64,000 bases of DNA from Streptomyces rimosus subsp. rimosus (GCF_000720725.1 NZ_JOCQ01000006.1:1-64000), one strand, 5' to 3'. Shown: positions 52,877-60,936, counted from the first letter of the stretch. Program-made: numbers and translations. Notes: generated from the letters alone by a model not told the origin.

Positions 52877-53584
52877 TCACCTCTCCCCGTCGAGCCTCTC
52901 CAGCACCTCGTCGTCATCCGCGTCGGCTTCCAGGTCCTCGTCGAAGACGGAGCTGACGTCGAAGCGGCACACCACCCGCTGCGGGTCGGTCTGGTCGAAC
53001 GGGGCGGAGAGCCATTCCCCGGGCTCGGGCATCTCGTCGGCGGCGACCACCCACAGCGTGGAGTCGCCCTCCTCCAGGCCGAACTCCTTGTGCCGGGTGG
53101 CGATCTCGTCCGGTTCGAACTCCCCGAAGAGCACGCCCAGCGCCGCGTGCACGCTGCTGCCGACCACGCCGGCCACCGACCCCGTACCACCGTTGACCGC
53201 CCTGGCCTCCGCCGCGGCGTCGGCGGCCGATTCGGGGTCGAGGTCGGCGATCCGCTGGGCCTGCGACAGCAGCCGCTGCGGTTCGGCCACCGCGTAGTCG
53301 CGCCGGATCAGCACGCTCAGCGCGCTGGGTTCCTCCGGCCCCGCGTAGGCGGGCAGCGTGTCGTTCCCGGGGATCTCGAAGGGAGTGACCTCGTCATAGG
53401 TGTCGTACAGCAGCTCGTCGTACGCCTCAGCCGCCGCGGCGAGTTCGTCGAACGCGGCGTAGACGGCGGGGTCGTCCTGGCCCGAGCGGTGTTCGACCGC
53501 GTCGAGGTGACGGTCCAGCGCGGCTTTGACCGCCTCGGCGGCGGCACGTACCTCGGCAGCGGAAGGCTGCGCAGCATCAGACAT
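52877..53584 (-). CDS. Conserved hypothetical acidic protein
   Basis: 235 residues with no recognised catalytic motif. The N-terminal ~80 are helical and Ala/Glu-rich (AAAEAVKAALDRHLDAVEHRSGQDDPAVYAAFDELAAAAEAYDELLYD). The middle and end are alpha/beta with GDSTLWVVAADEMPEPGEWLSAPFDQTDPQRVVCRFDVSSVFDEDLEAD, very acidic at the C-terminus. Codon bias and coherent sequence support a real gene. It starts at ATG 53584, divergent from the DUF5703 gene by 47 bp. A similar protein occurs near the chaplins in other streptomycetes as far as I recall. Function unknown. Confidence 0.8.
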   Translation of the reverse strand: MSDAAQPSAAEVRAAAEAVKAALDRHLDAVEHRSGQDDPAVYAAFDELAAAAEAYDELLYDTYDEVTPFEIPGNDTLPAYAGPEEPSALSVLIRRDYAVAEPQRLLSQAQRIADLDPESAADAAAEARAVNGGTGSVAGVVGSSVHAALGVLFGEFEPDEIATRHKEFGLEEGDSTLWVVAADEMPEPGEWLSAPFDQTDPQRVVCRFDVSSVFDEDLEADADDDEVLERLDGER

Positions 53585-53631
53585 AGTGCAGACGCTATCC
53601 GTACCGGGGCCGGTCCCGCACAATAGATGCG

Positions 53632-53820
53632 ATGCCGGAATACGAATTCTGCGATGTGTATGTGCCGCGAGGGGTCTCCCGCAAGGCCGCCACACGCCTG
53701 CTGACCGATCATGCCGAGTACGGACACTGGGAGTTGGACCGCCTGCGCCTCAATCCCGACGGCAGCCGCCGCGTGCGGCTGCGCCGCCGGATCATCCGCC
53801 AGATCCGCGCGACCTGGTGA
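53632..53820 (+). CDS. DUF5703 family small basic protein
   Basis: 62 residues, MPEYEFCDVYVPRGVSRKAATRLLTDHAEYGHWELDRLRLNPDGSRRVRLRRRIIRQIRATW, quoted here in part only as its ends MPEYEFCDVYVPRGV and RRIIRQIRATW. It is Arg-rich with predicted beta-strands and a closing basic helix, matching the actinobacterial family. Role unknown. A strong terminator follows about 70 bases later. Confidence 0.88.
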   Translation: MPEYEFCDVYVPRGVSRKAATRLLTDHAEYGHWELDRLRLNPDGSRRVRLRRRIIRQIRATW

Positions 53821-53892
53821 GCGGCCACGGCCGCCGCGGCACGCGCCGTCCGAGGTGACCGCCGCGCCCGCGCCCCTCGCCCGGACACGGCG

Positions 53893-53922
53893 GAGCGGGC
53901 CCCGCCGACGCGGGGCCCGCTC
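53893..53922 (+). terminator. Terminator after the DUF5703 gene
   Basis: GAGCGGGCCCCGC and GCGGGGCCCGCTC form a perfect 13-bp stem around CGAC. Confidence 0.85.
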
Positions 53923-53977
53923 TGTCGTACCGGCCGGACGCCGGGGCCGGGGCGGCCGGATGACCGGCGGCCGCAGC

Positions 53978-54089
53978 CCGTACGGTGCGTGTGACCGGCC
54001 TGGACCCGTACGGTCCGCGTAACCGGCCCGGACCCGTACGGTCCGCGTGACCGATCCGGACCCGTACGGTCCGCCGGTGGCCGGTCCGG
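53978..54089. repeat. 28-bp tandem repeat, four copies, CCGTACGG at each start
   Basis: CCGTACGG begins at 53978, 54006, 54034 and 54062, an exact 28-bp period. The units go on as GTCCGCGTGACCGG-CCCGGAC with few changes, and the last is divergent. It lies in the 329-bp gap between DUF5703 and the end of the long chaplin gene. There are no unique spacers, so it is not CRISPR. Confidence 0.85.
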
Positions 54090-54149
54090 CCGTCATATGC
54101 CATATGCCGTGCGCGCGCGGGGCTGTCGGGCCCCGCGCCCGCCGGCCCG

Positions 54150-55013
54150 TCAGCGGCGTGCGGAACGCGCGCGGCGGTAGAGCACCGCGCCGCCGATCAG
54201 CAGACCCGCGCTCGCCGGCAGTGCCACACCGAGCGCACCTGCCCCGGTCTGGGCGAGATTGCCCGCTTCCTCTCCCGCTTCCCCGTCCTTGTCCTGTCCC
54301 GCTTCTCCGCCCTTGTCCTGCTTGGGCGGGGTGACGATCTGCGTATGCGGCGCCGTCTCCTCCATCTGGGCCCGCGGGCCCCGTACCTGCTCGGCGCCCG
54401 CCGTGTCCGTCGTGTGCGGCGCCTGCCCTTGCGACGGAGTCGCCGGCTCGCCCGCGCGGTCCTCGGCCGGGGTGACGGGGCCGCCGCCGGACGGCCGCGG
54501 GCCCTGCGGGCCCGGGTGGTGGGGCGCCGGGTGGTCGGTGCCGGTTCCGGTGCCGTCGCCGGTGCTGCCGCCGTTGTCGGTGCAGCCGTTGGCGTTGACG
54601 GGGTTGCCGAGCCCGACGACGTCGACGGAATTCCCGCAGGCGTTGACCGGCGCGTGGATCGGCGCCTGTACGTTGTTGCCCGAGGCGACGCCCGGCGAGG
54701 ACTGCGCCGAGCCCTGCGCGCCGGAACCCCCCTGCCCCCTGCTGCCGTGACCCCGGCCGCCGTGCGCGCCGCCGTCGGTCCCGCACCCGTTTCCCATGGC
54801 GGGATTCAGCAGCCCGACGACGTTGGCGGAATTGCCGCAGGCTTGTACCGGGATGTCCACGGGGATTTGACCGGCGTTTCCGGCCAACACCCCCGGGGAA
54901 TGCGCCGCATTCCCCTGCGCACCGGAATCCGCGTGCGCGTAGCCGCTCGCGACGGCCAGTACGCCGCTCGCTGCCGCCATCGTGATCAGGCCCTTTTTCC
55001 CGACCTGTCGCAT
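54150..55013 (-). CDS. chpC: Long chaplin with two chaplin domains and a sortase signal
   Basis: 287 residues. Signal peptide ~1-28. Two chaplin domains follow, each with the Cys pair ACGNS...NGC (~30-80 and ~97-143), separated by a Gly-rich spacer. Then comes a Pro/Gly/Glu-rich wall-spanning region and the sorting signal LAQTG (253-257), a hydrophobic stretch and RRARSARR. Chaplins coat aerial hyphae and spores as amyloid hydrophobic layers; the sortase anchors long ones to the wall. ATG 55013 has GGGGAG upstream. Position beside chpH suggests the chpC orthologue; chpA/B are alternatives. Confidence 0.93.
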   Translation of the reverse strand: MRQVGKKGLITMAAASGVLAVASGYAHADSGAQGNAAHSPGVLAGNAGQIPVDIPVQACGNSANVVGLLNPAMGNGCGTDGGAHGGRGHGSRGQGGSGAQGSAQSSPGVASGNNVQAPIHAPVNACGNSVDVVGLGNPVNANGCTDNGGSTGDGTGTGTDHPAPHHPGPQGPRPSGGGPVTPAEDRAGEPATPSQGQAPHTTDTAGAEQVRGPRAQMEETAPHTQIVTPPKQDKGGEAGQDKDGEAGEEAGNLAQTGAGALGVALPASAGLLIGGAVLYRRARSARR

Positions 55014-55087
55014 AGGTTCGCTCTCCCCTGCCTTTGACCTGCCGAATGACCCGCGGAACGCCTGGCGTCCGCGTGCCGGAACAACCG

Positions 55088-55124
55088 TCGGCTCCGGAGT
55101 GCATGGCGCGCACTCCGGAGCCGA
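55088..55124 (-). terminator. Terminator between the two chaplin genes
   Basis: TCGGCTCCGGAGTGC pairs perfectly (15 bp) with its complement around a 7-base loop. It separates chpH from the long chaplin gene, so the two are expressed independently or the second is attenuated. Confidence 0.85.
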
Positions 55125-55158
55125 CCGGGATTACAGCCTTACGGTTTCAGGCACCGCG

Positions 55159-55392
55159 TCAGTCGTTGACGCAGGTGTTGCCAAAGGCAGGGTTCAGCAG
55201 CCCGATGATGTCAATCGTGTTGCCGCACAGGTTGATCGGCACGTGGATCGGGACCTGGACGGCGTTGCCCGAAATGACGCCCGGGGAGTTCAGGGCGGCG
55301 CCCTGCGTCCCCGCGTCGGCGACGGCGATGCCCGCGCCGGCGAGCACCAGACCACCGGTGGCAGCCGCGGCGGCGACGACCTTCTTGATCAT
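55159..55392 (-). CDS. chpH: Short chaplin
   Basis: 77 residues: signal peptide MIKKVVAAAAATGGLVLAG and one chaplin domain, with GAALNSPGVISGNAVQVPIHVP and the Cys pair in NLCGNTI...GNTCVND. It is very close to S. coelicolor ChpH as I remember it. Secreted and self-assembling at the air interface, it allows aerial growth. ATG 55392 has AGGAGGAATA just before it. Monocistronic, with a terminator downstream. Confidence 0.96.
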   Translation of the reverse strand: MIKKVVAAAAATGGLVLAGAGIAVADAGTQGAALNSPGVISGNAVQVPIHVPINLCGNTIDIIGLLNPAFGNTCVND

Positions 55393-55553
55393 TATTCCTC
55401 CTTGTTGGCAATGCGGTCCCAGCCGCGGACCGCACCCTCTGCAACGAGGAGAAGGTGATGAAGCTACGAGCCTATGACGGCATTCACTCGTTCCGGCTAA
55501 ATACGCACGCCTGGGCGATTGTCCGGTCCGCGTGCGAGGCCGGGCAGCGGAAG

Positions 55554-55573
55554 TCCCGTGCGCCGGCACGGGA
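55554..55573 (-). terminator. Hairpin after the M20 peptidase gene
   Basis: TCCCGTGC and GCACGGGA form a perfect 8-bp stem around GCCG, 8 bases past the stop at 55581. Confidence 0.65.
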
Positions 55574-55580
55574 TTTCGCC

Positions 55581-56906
55581 TCAGCTCTGCTCGATGAACC
55601 GGTCGAGCACGCGCGTCCCGAACTTCAGTCCGTCCACCGGTACCCGCTCGTCCACGCCGTGGAACATTCCGGCGAAGTCCAGCTCCGGCGGCAGCTTCAG
55701 CGGCGCGAAACCGAAGCACCGGATTCCGAGGTCGTCGAACGACTTCGCGTCCGTACCGCCGGAAAGCATGTACGGAACGGCCCGGGCGATCGGGTCCTCG
55801 GCCTTCAGCGCCGACTGCATGGCCGCCACCAGGGGGCCGTCGAAACCGGTCTCCAGTGCCTTGTCGGCATGAATGTCCTCGCGCTTGACCCGCGGACCGA
55901 GAATCCGGTCCAGATCGGCGAGGAATTCCTCCTCGTGGCCGGGCAGGAACCGGCCGTCGACGGCCGCGGTCGCCTGGCCCGGGATGACGTTGACCTTGTA
56001 ACCGGCGCCCAGTTGGGTCGGCGCGGCGGTGTTCTGCAGCGTGGCACCGATGATCTTGGCGATGCCGCCCAGCTTGGCGAGGGTCTCCTCCATGTCCTCC
56101 GGGTCCAGCTCGGTGCCCAGGGCGTCCGACAGCTCGTCCAGGAACGACCGTACGGTCTTGGTCACGCGCACCGGGAACTTGTGCCGCCCGAGCCGCCCGA
56201 CCGCCTCGCACAGCTCGGTGATCGCGTTGTCGCTGTTGGTCATCGAGCCGTGACCGGCGGTGCCGTCCACGGTGAGCCGCATCCAGTGCATGCCCTTCTG
56301 GGCCGTCTCGATCAAGTAGAGCCGCAGGTTCTCGTTGACGGTGAAGGAGAAGCCGCCGACCTCGCCGATGGCCTCCGTCACCCCCTCGAAGAGCCCGGGG
56401 TGCTTGTCGACGAGGTGGCGGGCGCCGTAGACGCCGCCGGCCTCCTCGTCGGCGAGGAAGGCCAGCACGATGTCCCGCGGCGGCTTGCGGCCGGAGCGCA
56501 GCCGGTCGCGGACGACCGCGAGCGTCATCGCGTCCATGTCCTTCATGTCGACCGCGCCGCGGCCCCACACGCACCCGTCCGCGATCTCCCCGGAGAAGGG
56601 GTGGTGGGTCCAGTCCGCCGCGTTGGCGGGCACCACGTCGGTGTGGCCGTGGATGAGCAGCGCGGGCCGCGACGGGTCCGCCCCCTCGATGCGGGCCACG
56701 GTGGAGGCGCGGCCCTTGTGCGACTCGATGATCTGCGGCTCCAGCCCGACCTCGGCGAGCTTCTCCGCCACGTACTCGGCGGCGGCCCGCTCACCCGGCC
56801 CGGAGTGGTCGCCGTAGTTGCTCGTATCGATCCTGATCAGGTCCCGGCACAGGTCGACGACCTCGTCCTCGCCGGTGACCGTACGGGCCGGCTGCGACTC
56901 GCTCAC
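55581..56906 (-). CDS. M20/M25/M40-family metallopeptidase
   Basis: 441-residue zinc hydrolase of the ArgE/DapE/carboxypeptidase group. Metal and catalytic residues: LIHGHTDVVPA (His88, Asp90), AVDMKDM (Asp ~120), LADEEAGG (Glu ~154-155), and the C-terminal SGGTDAKSF and FHGVDERV with the last His. The dimerisation domain lies in between (~200-320). GTG 56906 is supported by GAGGAGG 4-6 bases upstream. It is likely a cytosolic dipeptidase or deacylase; the substrate is not readable. Confidence 0.92.
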   Translation of the reverse strand: MSESQPARTVTGEDEVVDLCRDLIRIDTSNYGDHSGPGERAAAEYVAEKLAEVGLEPQIIESHKGRASTVARIEGADPSRPALLIHGHTDVVPANAADWTHHPFSGEIADGCVWGRGAVDMKDMDAMTLAVVRDRLRSGRKPPRDIVLAFLADEEAGGVYGARHLVDKHPGLFEGVTEAIGEVGGFSFTVNENLRLYLIETAQKGMHWMRLTVDGTAGHGSMTNSDNAITELCEAVGRLGRHKFPVRVTKTVRSFLDELSDALGTELDPEDMEETLAKLGGIAKIIGATLQNTAAPTQLGAGYKVNVIPGQATAAVDGRFLPGHEEEFLADLDRILGPRVKREDIHADKALETGFDGPLVAAMQSALKAEDPIARAVPYMLSGGTDAKSFDDLGIRCFGFAPLKLPPELDFAGMFHGVDERVPVDGLKFGTRVLDRFIEQS

Positions 56907-57139
56907 ACTGCCTCCTCATGGTTCACGGCCGCGCCGTCCTCCCGAAGGGGGCCCGGACCGCGGCGGGGGTCCACCGCCATCCTCCCCCTCGGCGGCGCTG
57001 CGCCCAAGGCCGCAATACTCCCGACATCCCCTGGTCACAGGCGCGCCCCCGCCGCGGACCGGCCGTGATCGACCACCCCTGAACGTTTGCTATTGTTTTC
57101 CATGTCGGAACGGCCGAGGGCCGGAGCGACAGACACCTG

Positions 57140-57224
57140 GTCCGGGTGGCGGAATGGCAGACGCGCTAGCTTGAGGTGCTAGTGCCCTTTATCGGGCGTG
57201 GGGGTTCAAGTCCCCCCTCGGACA
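57140..57224 (+). tRNA. tRNA-Leu (anticodon GAG)
   Basis: 85 nt with a 7-bp acceptor stem GTCCGGG/CTCGGAC (one wobble), an A discriminator, the D-arm GGCGGAATGGCAGACGC, anticodon loop TTGAGGT (GAG at 57173-57175), a long class II variable arm and the T-arm GGGGGTTCAAGTCCCCC. The 3' CCA is not encoded. A TATTGT box at 57091 may be its -10. Confidence 0.96.
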
Positions 57225-57228
57225 CAAC

Positions 57229-57261
57229 GCAGAAGACCCCAGTTCATCTGGGGTCTTCTGC
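57229..57261 (+). terminator. Terminator after tRNA-Leu
   Basis: GCAGAAGACCCCAG pairs perfectly (14 bp) with its complement around TTCAT and is followed by ATTT. It begins five bases after the tRNA. Confidence 0.85.
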
Positions 57262-57313
57262 ATTTCCACCGGCCCGCACCTCCGACCTCCCCTTGCGCCG
57301 CTAGCCTTCGCGC

Positions 57314-58252
57314 ATGGATGTTCATCTCGTCATAGGTTTCGGCCCCGCGGGGGCGGCAACGGCCCGGTTGCTGGCCGGAAAAGGGCGTTCCGTGCGGGTC
57401 GTCACGCGGTCGGGCCGGCCCGCCGAGCCGGGGATCGAGCATGTCGCGCTGGACGCGGCGGTGCCGGAACAGCTGGCGGAGGCCGCGCGGGGCGCGACCG
57501 CGATCTACAACTGCGCCTCGCCTCCGTACCACCGCTGGACGCGCGACTGGCCGCCGCTCGCCGCTTCCGTCCGGCACGCCGCCGAGCAGACCGGTGCGGT
57601 CCTCGCCCTGCTGGGCAATCTCTACGGATACGGCCCGGTCCAGGGCAAGCTGACCGAAGACCTGCCGCCGGCCGCGACGGGGCCGAAGGGACGGATCCGG
57701 GCCGACATCTGGGAGCAGGCGCTCGCCCTGCACGAAAAGGGCCGTATTCGGGTGGTCGAGGTGCGCGCGTCGGACTTCTTCGGTCCGGGTGTGACCGACG
57801 GTGGCCATCTGGCCTCCCGGGTCGTCCCGCGCATCCTGGAGGGCAAGCCGGTCTCCGTCCTCGGCGACCCGGACGCGCCGCACAGCTGGACCTACCTGCC
57901 CGACGTGGCGAGGACGCTGGTCGAGGCCGCGGAGCGGGAGGGCGCCTGGGGCCGCGCCTGGCACGTACCGACCGTGCCGCCGCTGTCCACCCGGGAGATG
58001 GCCGGCAGGCTCGCGGAACAGGCGCGGGTACGGCCGGTTCCGGTACGGCGGCTGCCGTCGGCGGTGCTGCGCGCGGCGTCGCTCGTCTCACCGCTGCTGC
58101 GGGAGCTGAGGGAGGTCCGTTACCAGTTCGACCGGCCGTTCGTCATGGACTCGTCCGCGTACCGCGAGGCGTTCGGCGCGGACGCGACACCGCTCGATCA
58201 CCAGCTGGCGGCGACCGTGGACTGGTGGCGGGCGCGCCTGGCCCGCGCATGA
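57314..58252 (+). CDS. NAD-dependent epimerase/dehydratase family protein
   Basis: 312-residue extended SDR. The nucleotide motif is HLVIGFGPAGAATARLL, followed by IYNCASPPYHRWTRDWPPL and the active-site-like LLGNLYGYGPVQG, where a Tyr-x-x-x-Lys is not obvious. PHSWTYLPDVARTLVEA matches the atypical epimerase group. The substrate is unknown. It is monocistronic on present evidence, starting at ATG 57314 after the tRNA terminator. Confidence 0.85.
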   Translation: MDVHLVIGFGPAGAATARLLAGKGRSVRVVTRSGRPAEPGIEHVALDAAVPEQLAEAARGATAIYNCASPPYHRWTRDWPPLAASVRHAAEQTGAVLALLGNLYGYGPVQGKLTEDLPPAATGPKGRIRADIWEQALALHEKGRIRVVEVRASDFFGPGVTDGGHLASRVVPRILEGKPVSVLGDPDAPHSWTYLPDVARTLVEAAEREGAWGRAWHVPTVPPLSTREMAGRLAEQARVRPVPVRRLPSAVLRAASLVSPLLRELREVRYQFDRPFVMDSSAYREAFGADATPLDHQLAATVDWWRARLARA

Positions 58253-58512
58253 GCCGAGCGCGTTCGACGAGGACAACAGGGAAGAGGGCGGAAGCGGGCA
58301 GCCGGAGAACGACAGCCGCACGAAAGGAGCGCGCGGCGGCCCCATGCCCTCCGCGGCTCATCGCGCCGGCGCCGTGCGACCGTGGCGACCGGCCGCCGCC
58401 GCGACGAGCTCTCCCTCATGCGGACACCCCCGTCGTCCGCGTGAGTGGACATGGAAACTACTCTGTTCATCTCCGCTAACGCGATCCCGACGTTAAGTGC
58501 AAGTCAGGGTCC

Positions 58513-58534
58513 TGTCAACTAGGATGAGTTGGCA
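58513..58534. promoter_or_regulatory. Inverted repeat over a putative -10, upstream of the EspR-like gene
   Basis: TGTCAACT and AGTTGGCA (seven pairs and one wobble) flank AGGATG. A -10-like TAGGAT (58520-58525) falls inside it. This is a plausible autoregulatory operator for the module. The rest of the 322-bp gap (58253-58574) contains no gene; 58455-58525 is unusually A/T-rich for the window. Confidence 0.5.
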
Positions 58535-58574
58535 CTCCGAGGCAGCTCACCCCGGCGCATGAGAAGGAGCCCCG

Positions 58575-59015
58575 ATGTCGTCACTGGCCGGGAAGGTCGA
58601 CAAGCTGTTCACCACGATCCGCGCGAACGGCCGCGAGTACACGTACGAGGAAGTCGCGCGCGGATGCAGCGAGTTGAGCGGCGGTACGTTCTCCAAGACG
58701 TACGTCTGGCAGCTGCGCACCGGTCAGCGCACCAACCCCACCAAGCGCCATCTGGAGGCCCTCGCGGCGTTCTTCCGGGTGCCGGTGGCGTACTTCTTCG
58801 ACGACGACACCGCCGGCCGCGTCGACTCCCAGCTCGCCCTCGCCTCGGCGATGGGCAACGCCGAGGTCCGTGACATCGCGCTGCGCGCCATGAGCATGGA
58901 CGACTCCGGCCGCAAGTCCCTGGCCCGCATCATCCGCGAGGTCAGCAAGATGCACGCCACCACGGCCGCGGCGCGCGGCCGGCAGCCGAACGAGCCGGTC
59001 GACAGCGAGGAGTAG
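58575..59015 (+). CDS. EspR-like helix-turn-helix DNA-binding protein
   Basis: 146 residues. The architecture is that of mycobacterial EspR: an N-terminal helix LAGKVDKLFTTIRANGREYT, an HTH with YEEVARGCSELSGGTFSKTYVWQLRTGQRTNPTKRHLEALAAFFRVPVAYFFDDD, and a C-terminal dimerisation helix region DIALRAMSMDDSGRKSLARIIREV. EspR is a nucleoid-associated regulator of secretion and wall genes. ATG 58575 has GAAGGAG 6-7 bases before it. The stop TAG shares a base with the GTG of the metalloprotease gene. Confidence 0.87.
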   Translation: MSSLAGKVDKLFTTIRANGREYTYEEVARGCSELSGGTFSKTYVWQLRTGQRTNPTKRHLEALAAFFRVPVAYFFDDDTAGRVDSQLALASAMGNAEVRDIALRAMSMDDSGRKSLARIIREVSKMHATTAAARGRQPNEPVDSEE

Positions 59016-59590
59016 TGCTCCGGATGCCTTTCCCCTGGCGTGACCGCCACGGCAGAGGGTCTTCTTCCGGGATGAAGGCCCTGCGCCGGCAGTGCCGGGA
59101 AAAGCTGGCCTCGTACGGGCTCCCGCCCGCCTACGACCTTCCGCTGCTGTGCGACCACCTGGCCCGGGTGCGAAACCGGGAGATCCACCTGGTGGCCATG
59201 CCGATGGGCACCTCGGGACCGTGCGGGCTGTGGCTGTCCTTCCCGGGTACGGACTACGTCGTCTACGAGGCGCAGACCAGCCGGCACCACCAGGAGCACA
59301 TCATCGCCCACGAACTGGCCCATATGATCTGCGGCCACCACGGCGTGGGCGTACCCGGGGACGACTCCGGCACCCAGCTCTTCCCGGACCTCGACCCGTC
59401 CCTCGTACAGGACCTGCTGTACCGCGAGAACTACTCGGATGCCCAGGAACAGGAAGCCGAGGTCATGGCCTTTCTCCTCGGGGAGCGGCTGCGGGCCGGC
59501 ACGCGCGGGCGCGCCGACGCGCCGGACCCCAACAGCGTGCTGGGCCGGATCCACGGATCGCTGAACTGGCGCCGCGAGGACGGTTCATGA
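59015..59590 (+). CDS. ImmA/IrrE-family metallo-endopeptidase
   Basis: 191 residues. The zinc-protease helix is EHIIAHELAHMICGHHG, with HELAH at about residues 99-103, and a downstream Glu ligand probably in QEQEAEVMAFLL. In phage-like and stress systems such proteases cleave a partner XRE repressor (ImmA-ImmR, IrrE/PprI-DdrO). The gene starts at GTG 59015, coupled to the EspR-like gene by TAGTG, and its stop overlaps the next ATG. An internal ATG at 59024 is possible. The obvious candidate target is the upstream DNA-binding protein. Confidence 0.88.
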   Translation: MLRMPFPWRDRHGRGSSSGMKALRRQCREKLASYGLPPAYDLPLLCDHLARVRNREIHLVAMPMGTSGPCGLWLSFPGTDYVVYEAQTSRHHQEHIIAHELAHMICGHHGVGVPGDDSGTQLFPDLDPSLVQDLLYRENYSDAQEQEAEVMAFLLGERLRAGTRGRADAPDPNSVLGRIHGSLNWRREDGS

Positions 59591-60798
59591 GCGGCATCAC
59601 CCACATCCGGTACCCGATCGCCGCGCTCGCCTGCTGGATCGCGTTCGCCTACACCCTCGTACCGCTGCTGCGCGGGCACCGCCGCAACGCGGGGCTGATC
59701 GCGCTGTGCGCCTCGTTCGGCTGCCAGGGCATGTACCTGTCCATGTCCACCCCGGTGCGCTGGACGGGCACCCTGTTCGGCACCATCACCTGGTACAACG
59801 TCTCGGTCCAGCTGTGGATCATCGCGGTGCTGGCCTGTCAGCAGATCCTCCTCATCCACTGGATACATCCCCGGGCCGAGGCGCGCGTGCGGGCCCGGCG
59901 GCGGCTGCTGCTCCTCGCGGCGGTGCCGGTGACGATGGTGGTGCTGTTCTTCCTGGCGACCCTCCAGGGGCCGCCCCGCAACATCTTCACGCACCCCGGC
60001 GACCAGCCGTTCTTCGTCGCCTACCAGGCCGCCTATCTCACCGCGTTCGTGGTCGGCAAGGTCCTGGTGGCGCGCGCCTGCTGGCACTTCGCCAAGCTCA
60101 CCGACCACCGCTGGGTGCGCCGCGGGCTGCGCATCGCGGCGGCCGGCGCGGTCATCGAGCTGGTCTACCCGGCCGGGCGGTACGCCGATGTCTTCCTCGC
60201 GCAGTACGGCTGGAACCCGATGCGCTGGTCCGACGTGTCCCGTACGACGCTCACCATCGGCATGGTCCTCAACATCGTCGGCTGGACCGCCCCGCTGTGG
60301 GGACCGCGGGTCTCCGCCGCCCGCAGCTGGCTGGCCGACTACCGCAGTTACCGGCTGCTGCGCCCGCTGTGGCAGGCGCTGCACCAGGCGCATCCGGAGA
60401 TCCTGCTGCCGTCCAGCACCGGCAGCGACCTGTCGGCCCTGTACGACCTGCGTTTCCACCTGCACCGCCGGGTGATCGAGATCCGGGACGGCTGTCTGGC
60501 GCTGCGCGGGCACCACGGCGATCCGGGCGCGGTGCTGATGCCGGGGCAGGGGGCCGCGGCGGTGCGGCACGCCGAGGTGGAGGCGGCGCACATCGCGGCG
60601 GCGCTCGCGGCCGGGCCACGGCCGCCGGGCCCCGAGGCGGACGATCCGGCCGGCGTGGAAGGGCCGTCGGGCCCGGACGGGGTGCCGGCGCCTGCCGCGG
60701 CGGGCGGTCCGGACTTCTCCGCCGACGTGGCGTGGCTGGTCGAGGTGTCCCGCGCGTTCGCCCGGGTCCGGCCCGCGGTGGCATCGGCCGGGCGGTGA
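59587..60798 (+). CDS. MAB_1171c-family seven-helix membrane protein
   Basis: 403 residues. Seven predicted membrane helices occupy ~10-230 (for example PIAALACWIAFAYTLVPLL, VQLWIIAVLACQQILLIHW, LTIGMVLNIVGWTAPLW), followed by a ~170-residue soluble domain (YRLLRPLWQALHQAHPEILLP and DLRFHLHRRVIEIRDG) of the DUF6545 type. NCBI labels this family a putative transporter without proof. The layout resembles a membrane sensor with an intracellular output. ATG 59587 overlaps the protease stop (ATGA). Confidence 0.85.
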   Translation: MSGITHIRYPIAALACWIAFAYTLVPLLRGHRRNAGLIALCASFGCQGMYLSMSTPVRWTGTLFGTITWYNVSVQLWIIAVLACQQILLIHWIHPRAEARVRARRRLLLLAAVPVTMVVLFFLATLQGPPRNIFTHPGDQPFFVAYQAAYLTAFVVGKVLVARACWHFAKLTDHRWVRRGLRIAAAGAVIELVYPAGRYADVFLAQYGWNPMRWSDVSRTTLTIGMVLNIVGWTAPLWGPRVSAARSWLADYRSYRLLRPLWQALHQAHPEILLPSSTGSDLSALYDLRFHLHRRVIEIRDGCLALRGHHGDPGAVLMPGQGAAAVRHAEVEAAHIAAALAAGPRPPGPEADDPAGVEGPSGPDGVPAPAAAGGPDFSADVAWLVEVSRAFARVRPAVASAGR

Positions 60799-60917
60799 CC
60801 GTACGGGGACGGGCCTGGCGATCGCCGTACGGCCAGTGACCGTACGGGTACGGGCCGGGCGATCACCGTACGGCCAGTGAGTACGGGTACGGGCCGGGCA
60901 GTCGCCGTCCCGGCCCG
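60795..60917. repeat. 41-bp tandem repeat with CCGTACGG cores, about 2.7 copies
   Basis: Units begin GTGA at 60795, 60836 and 60877, an exact 41-bp spacing. Each has the pattern CCGTACGGG-ACGGGCC-GGCGATC-CCGTACGGCCA. The first unit starts inside the stop codon of the membrane-protein gene, and the third decays before the next convergent gene. Confidence 0.8.
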
Positions 60918-60936
60918 TGCGCCAGGCATCCGCCGC

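Noticed and set aside
53978..54089. 28-bp repeats as a CRISPR array
   Set aside because: The repeats are contiguous without spacers and no cas gene is present.
57140..57261. tRNA-Leu as an integration site of a genomic island
   Set aside because: No integrase, no second tRNA 3'-end copy was noticed and the neighbouring genes look like core genes.
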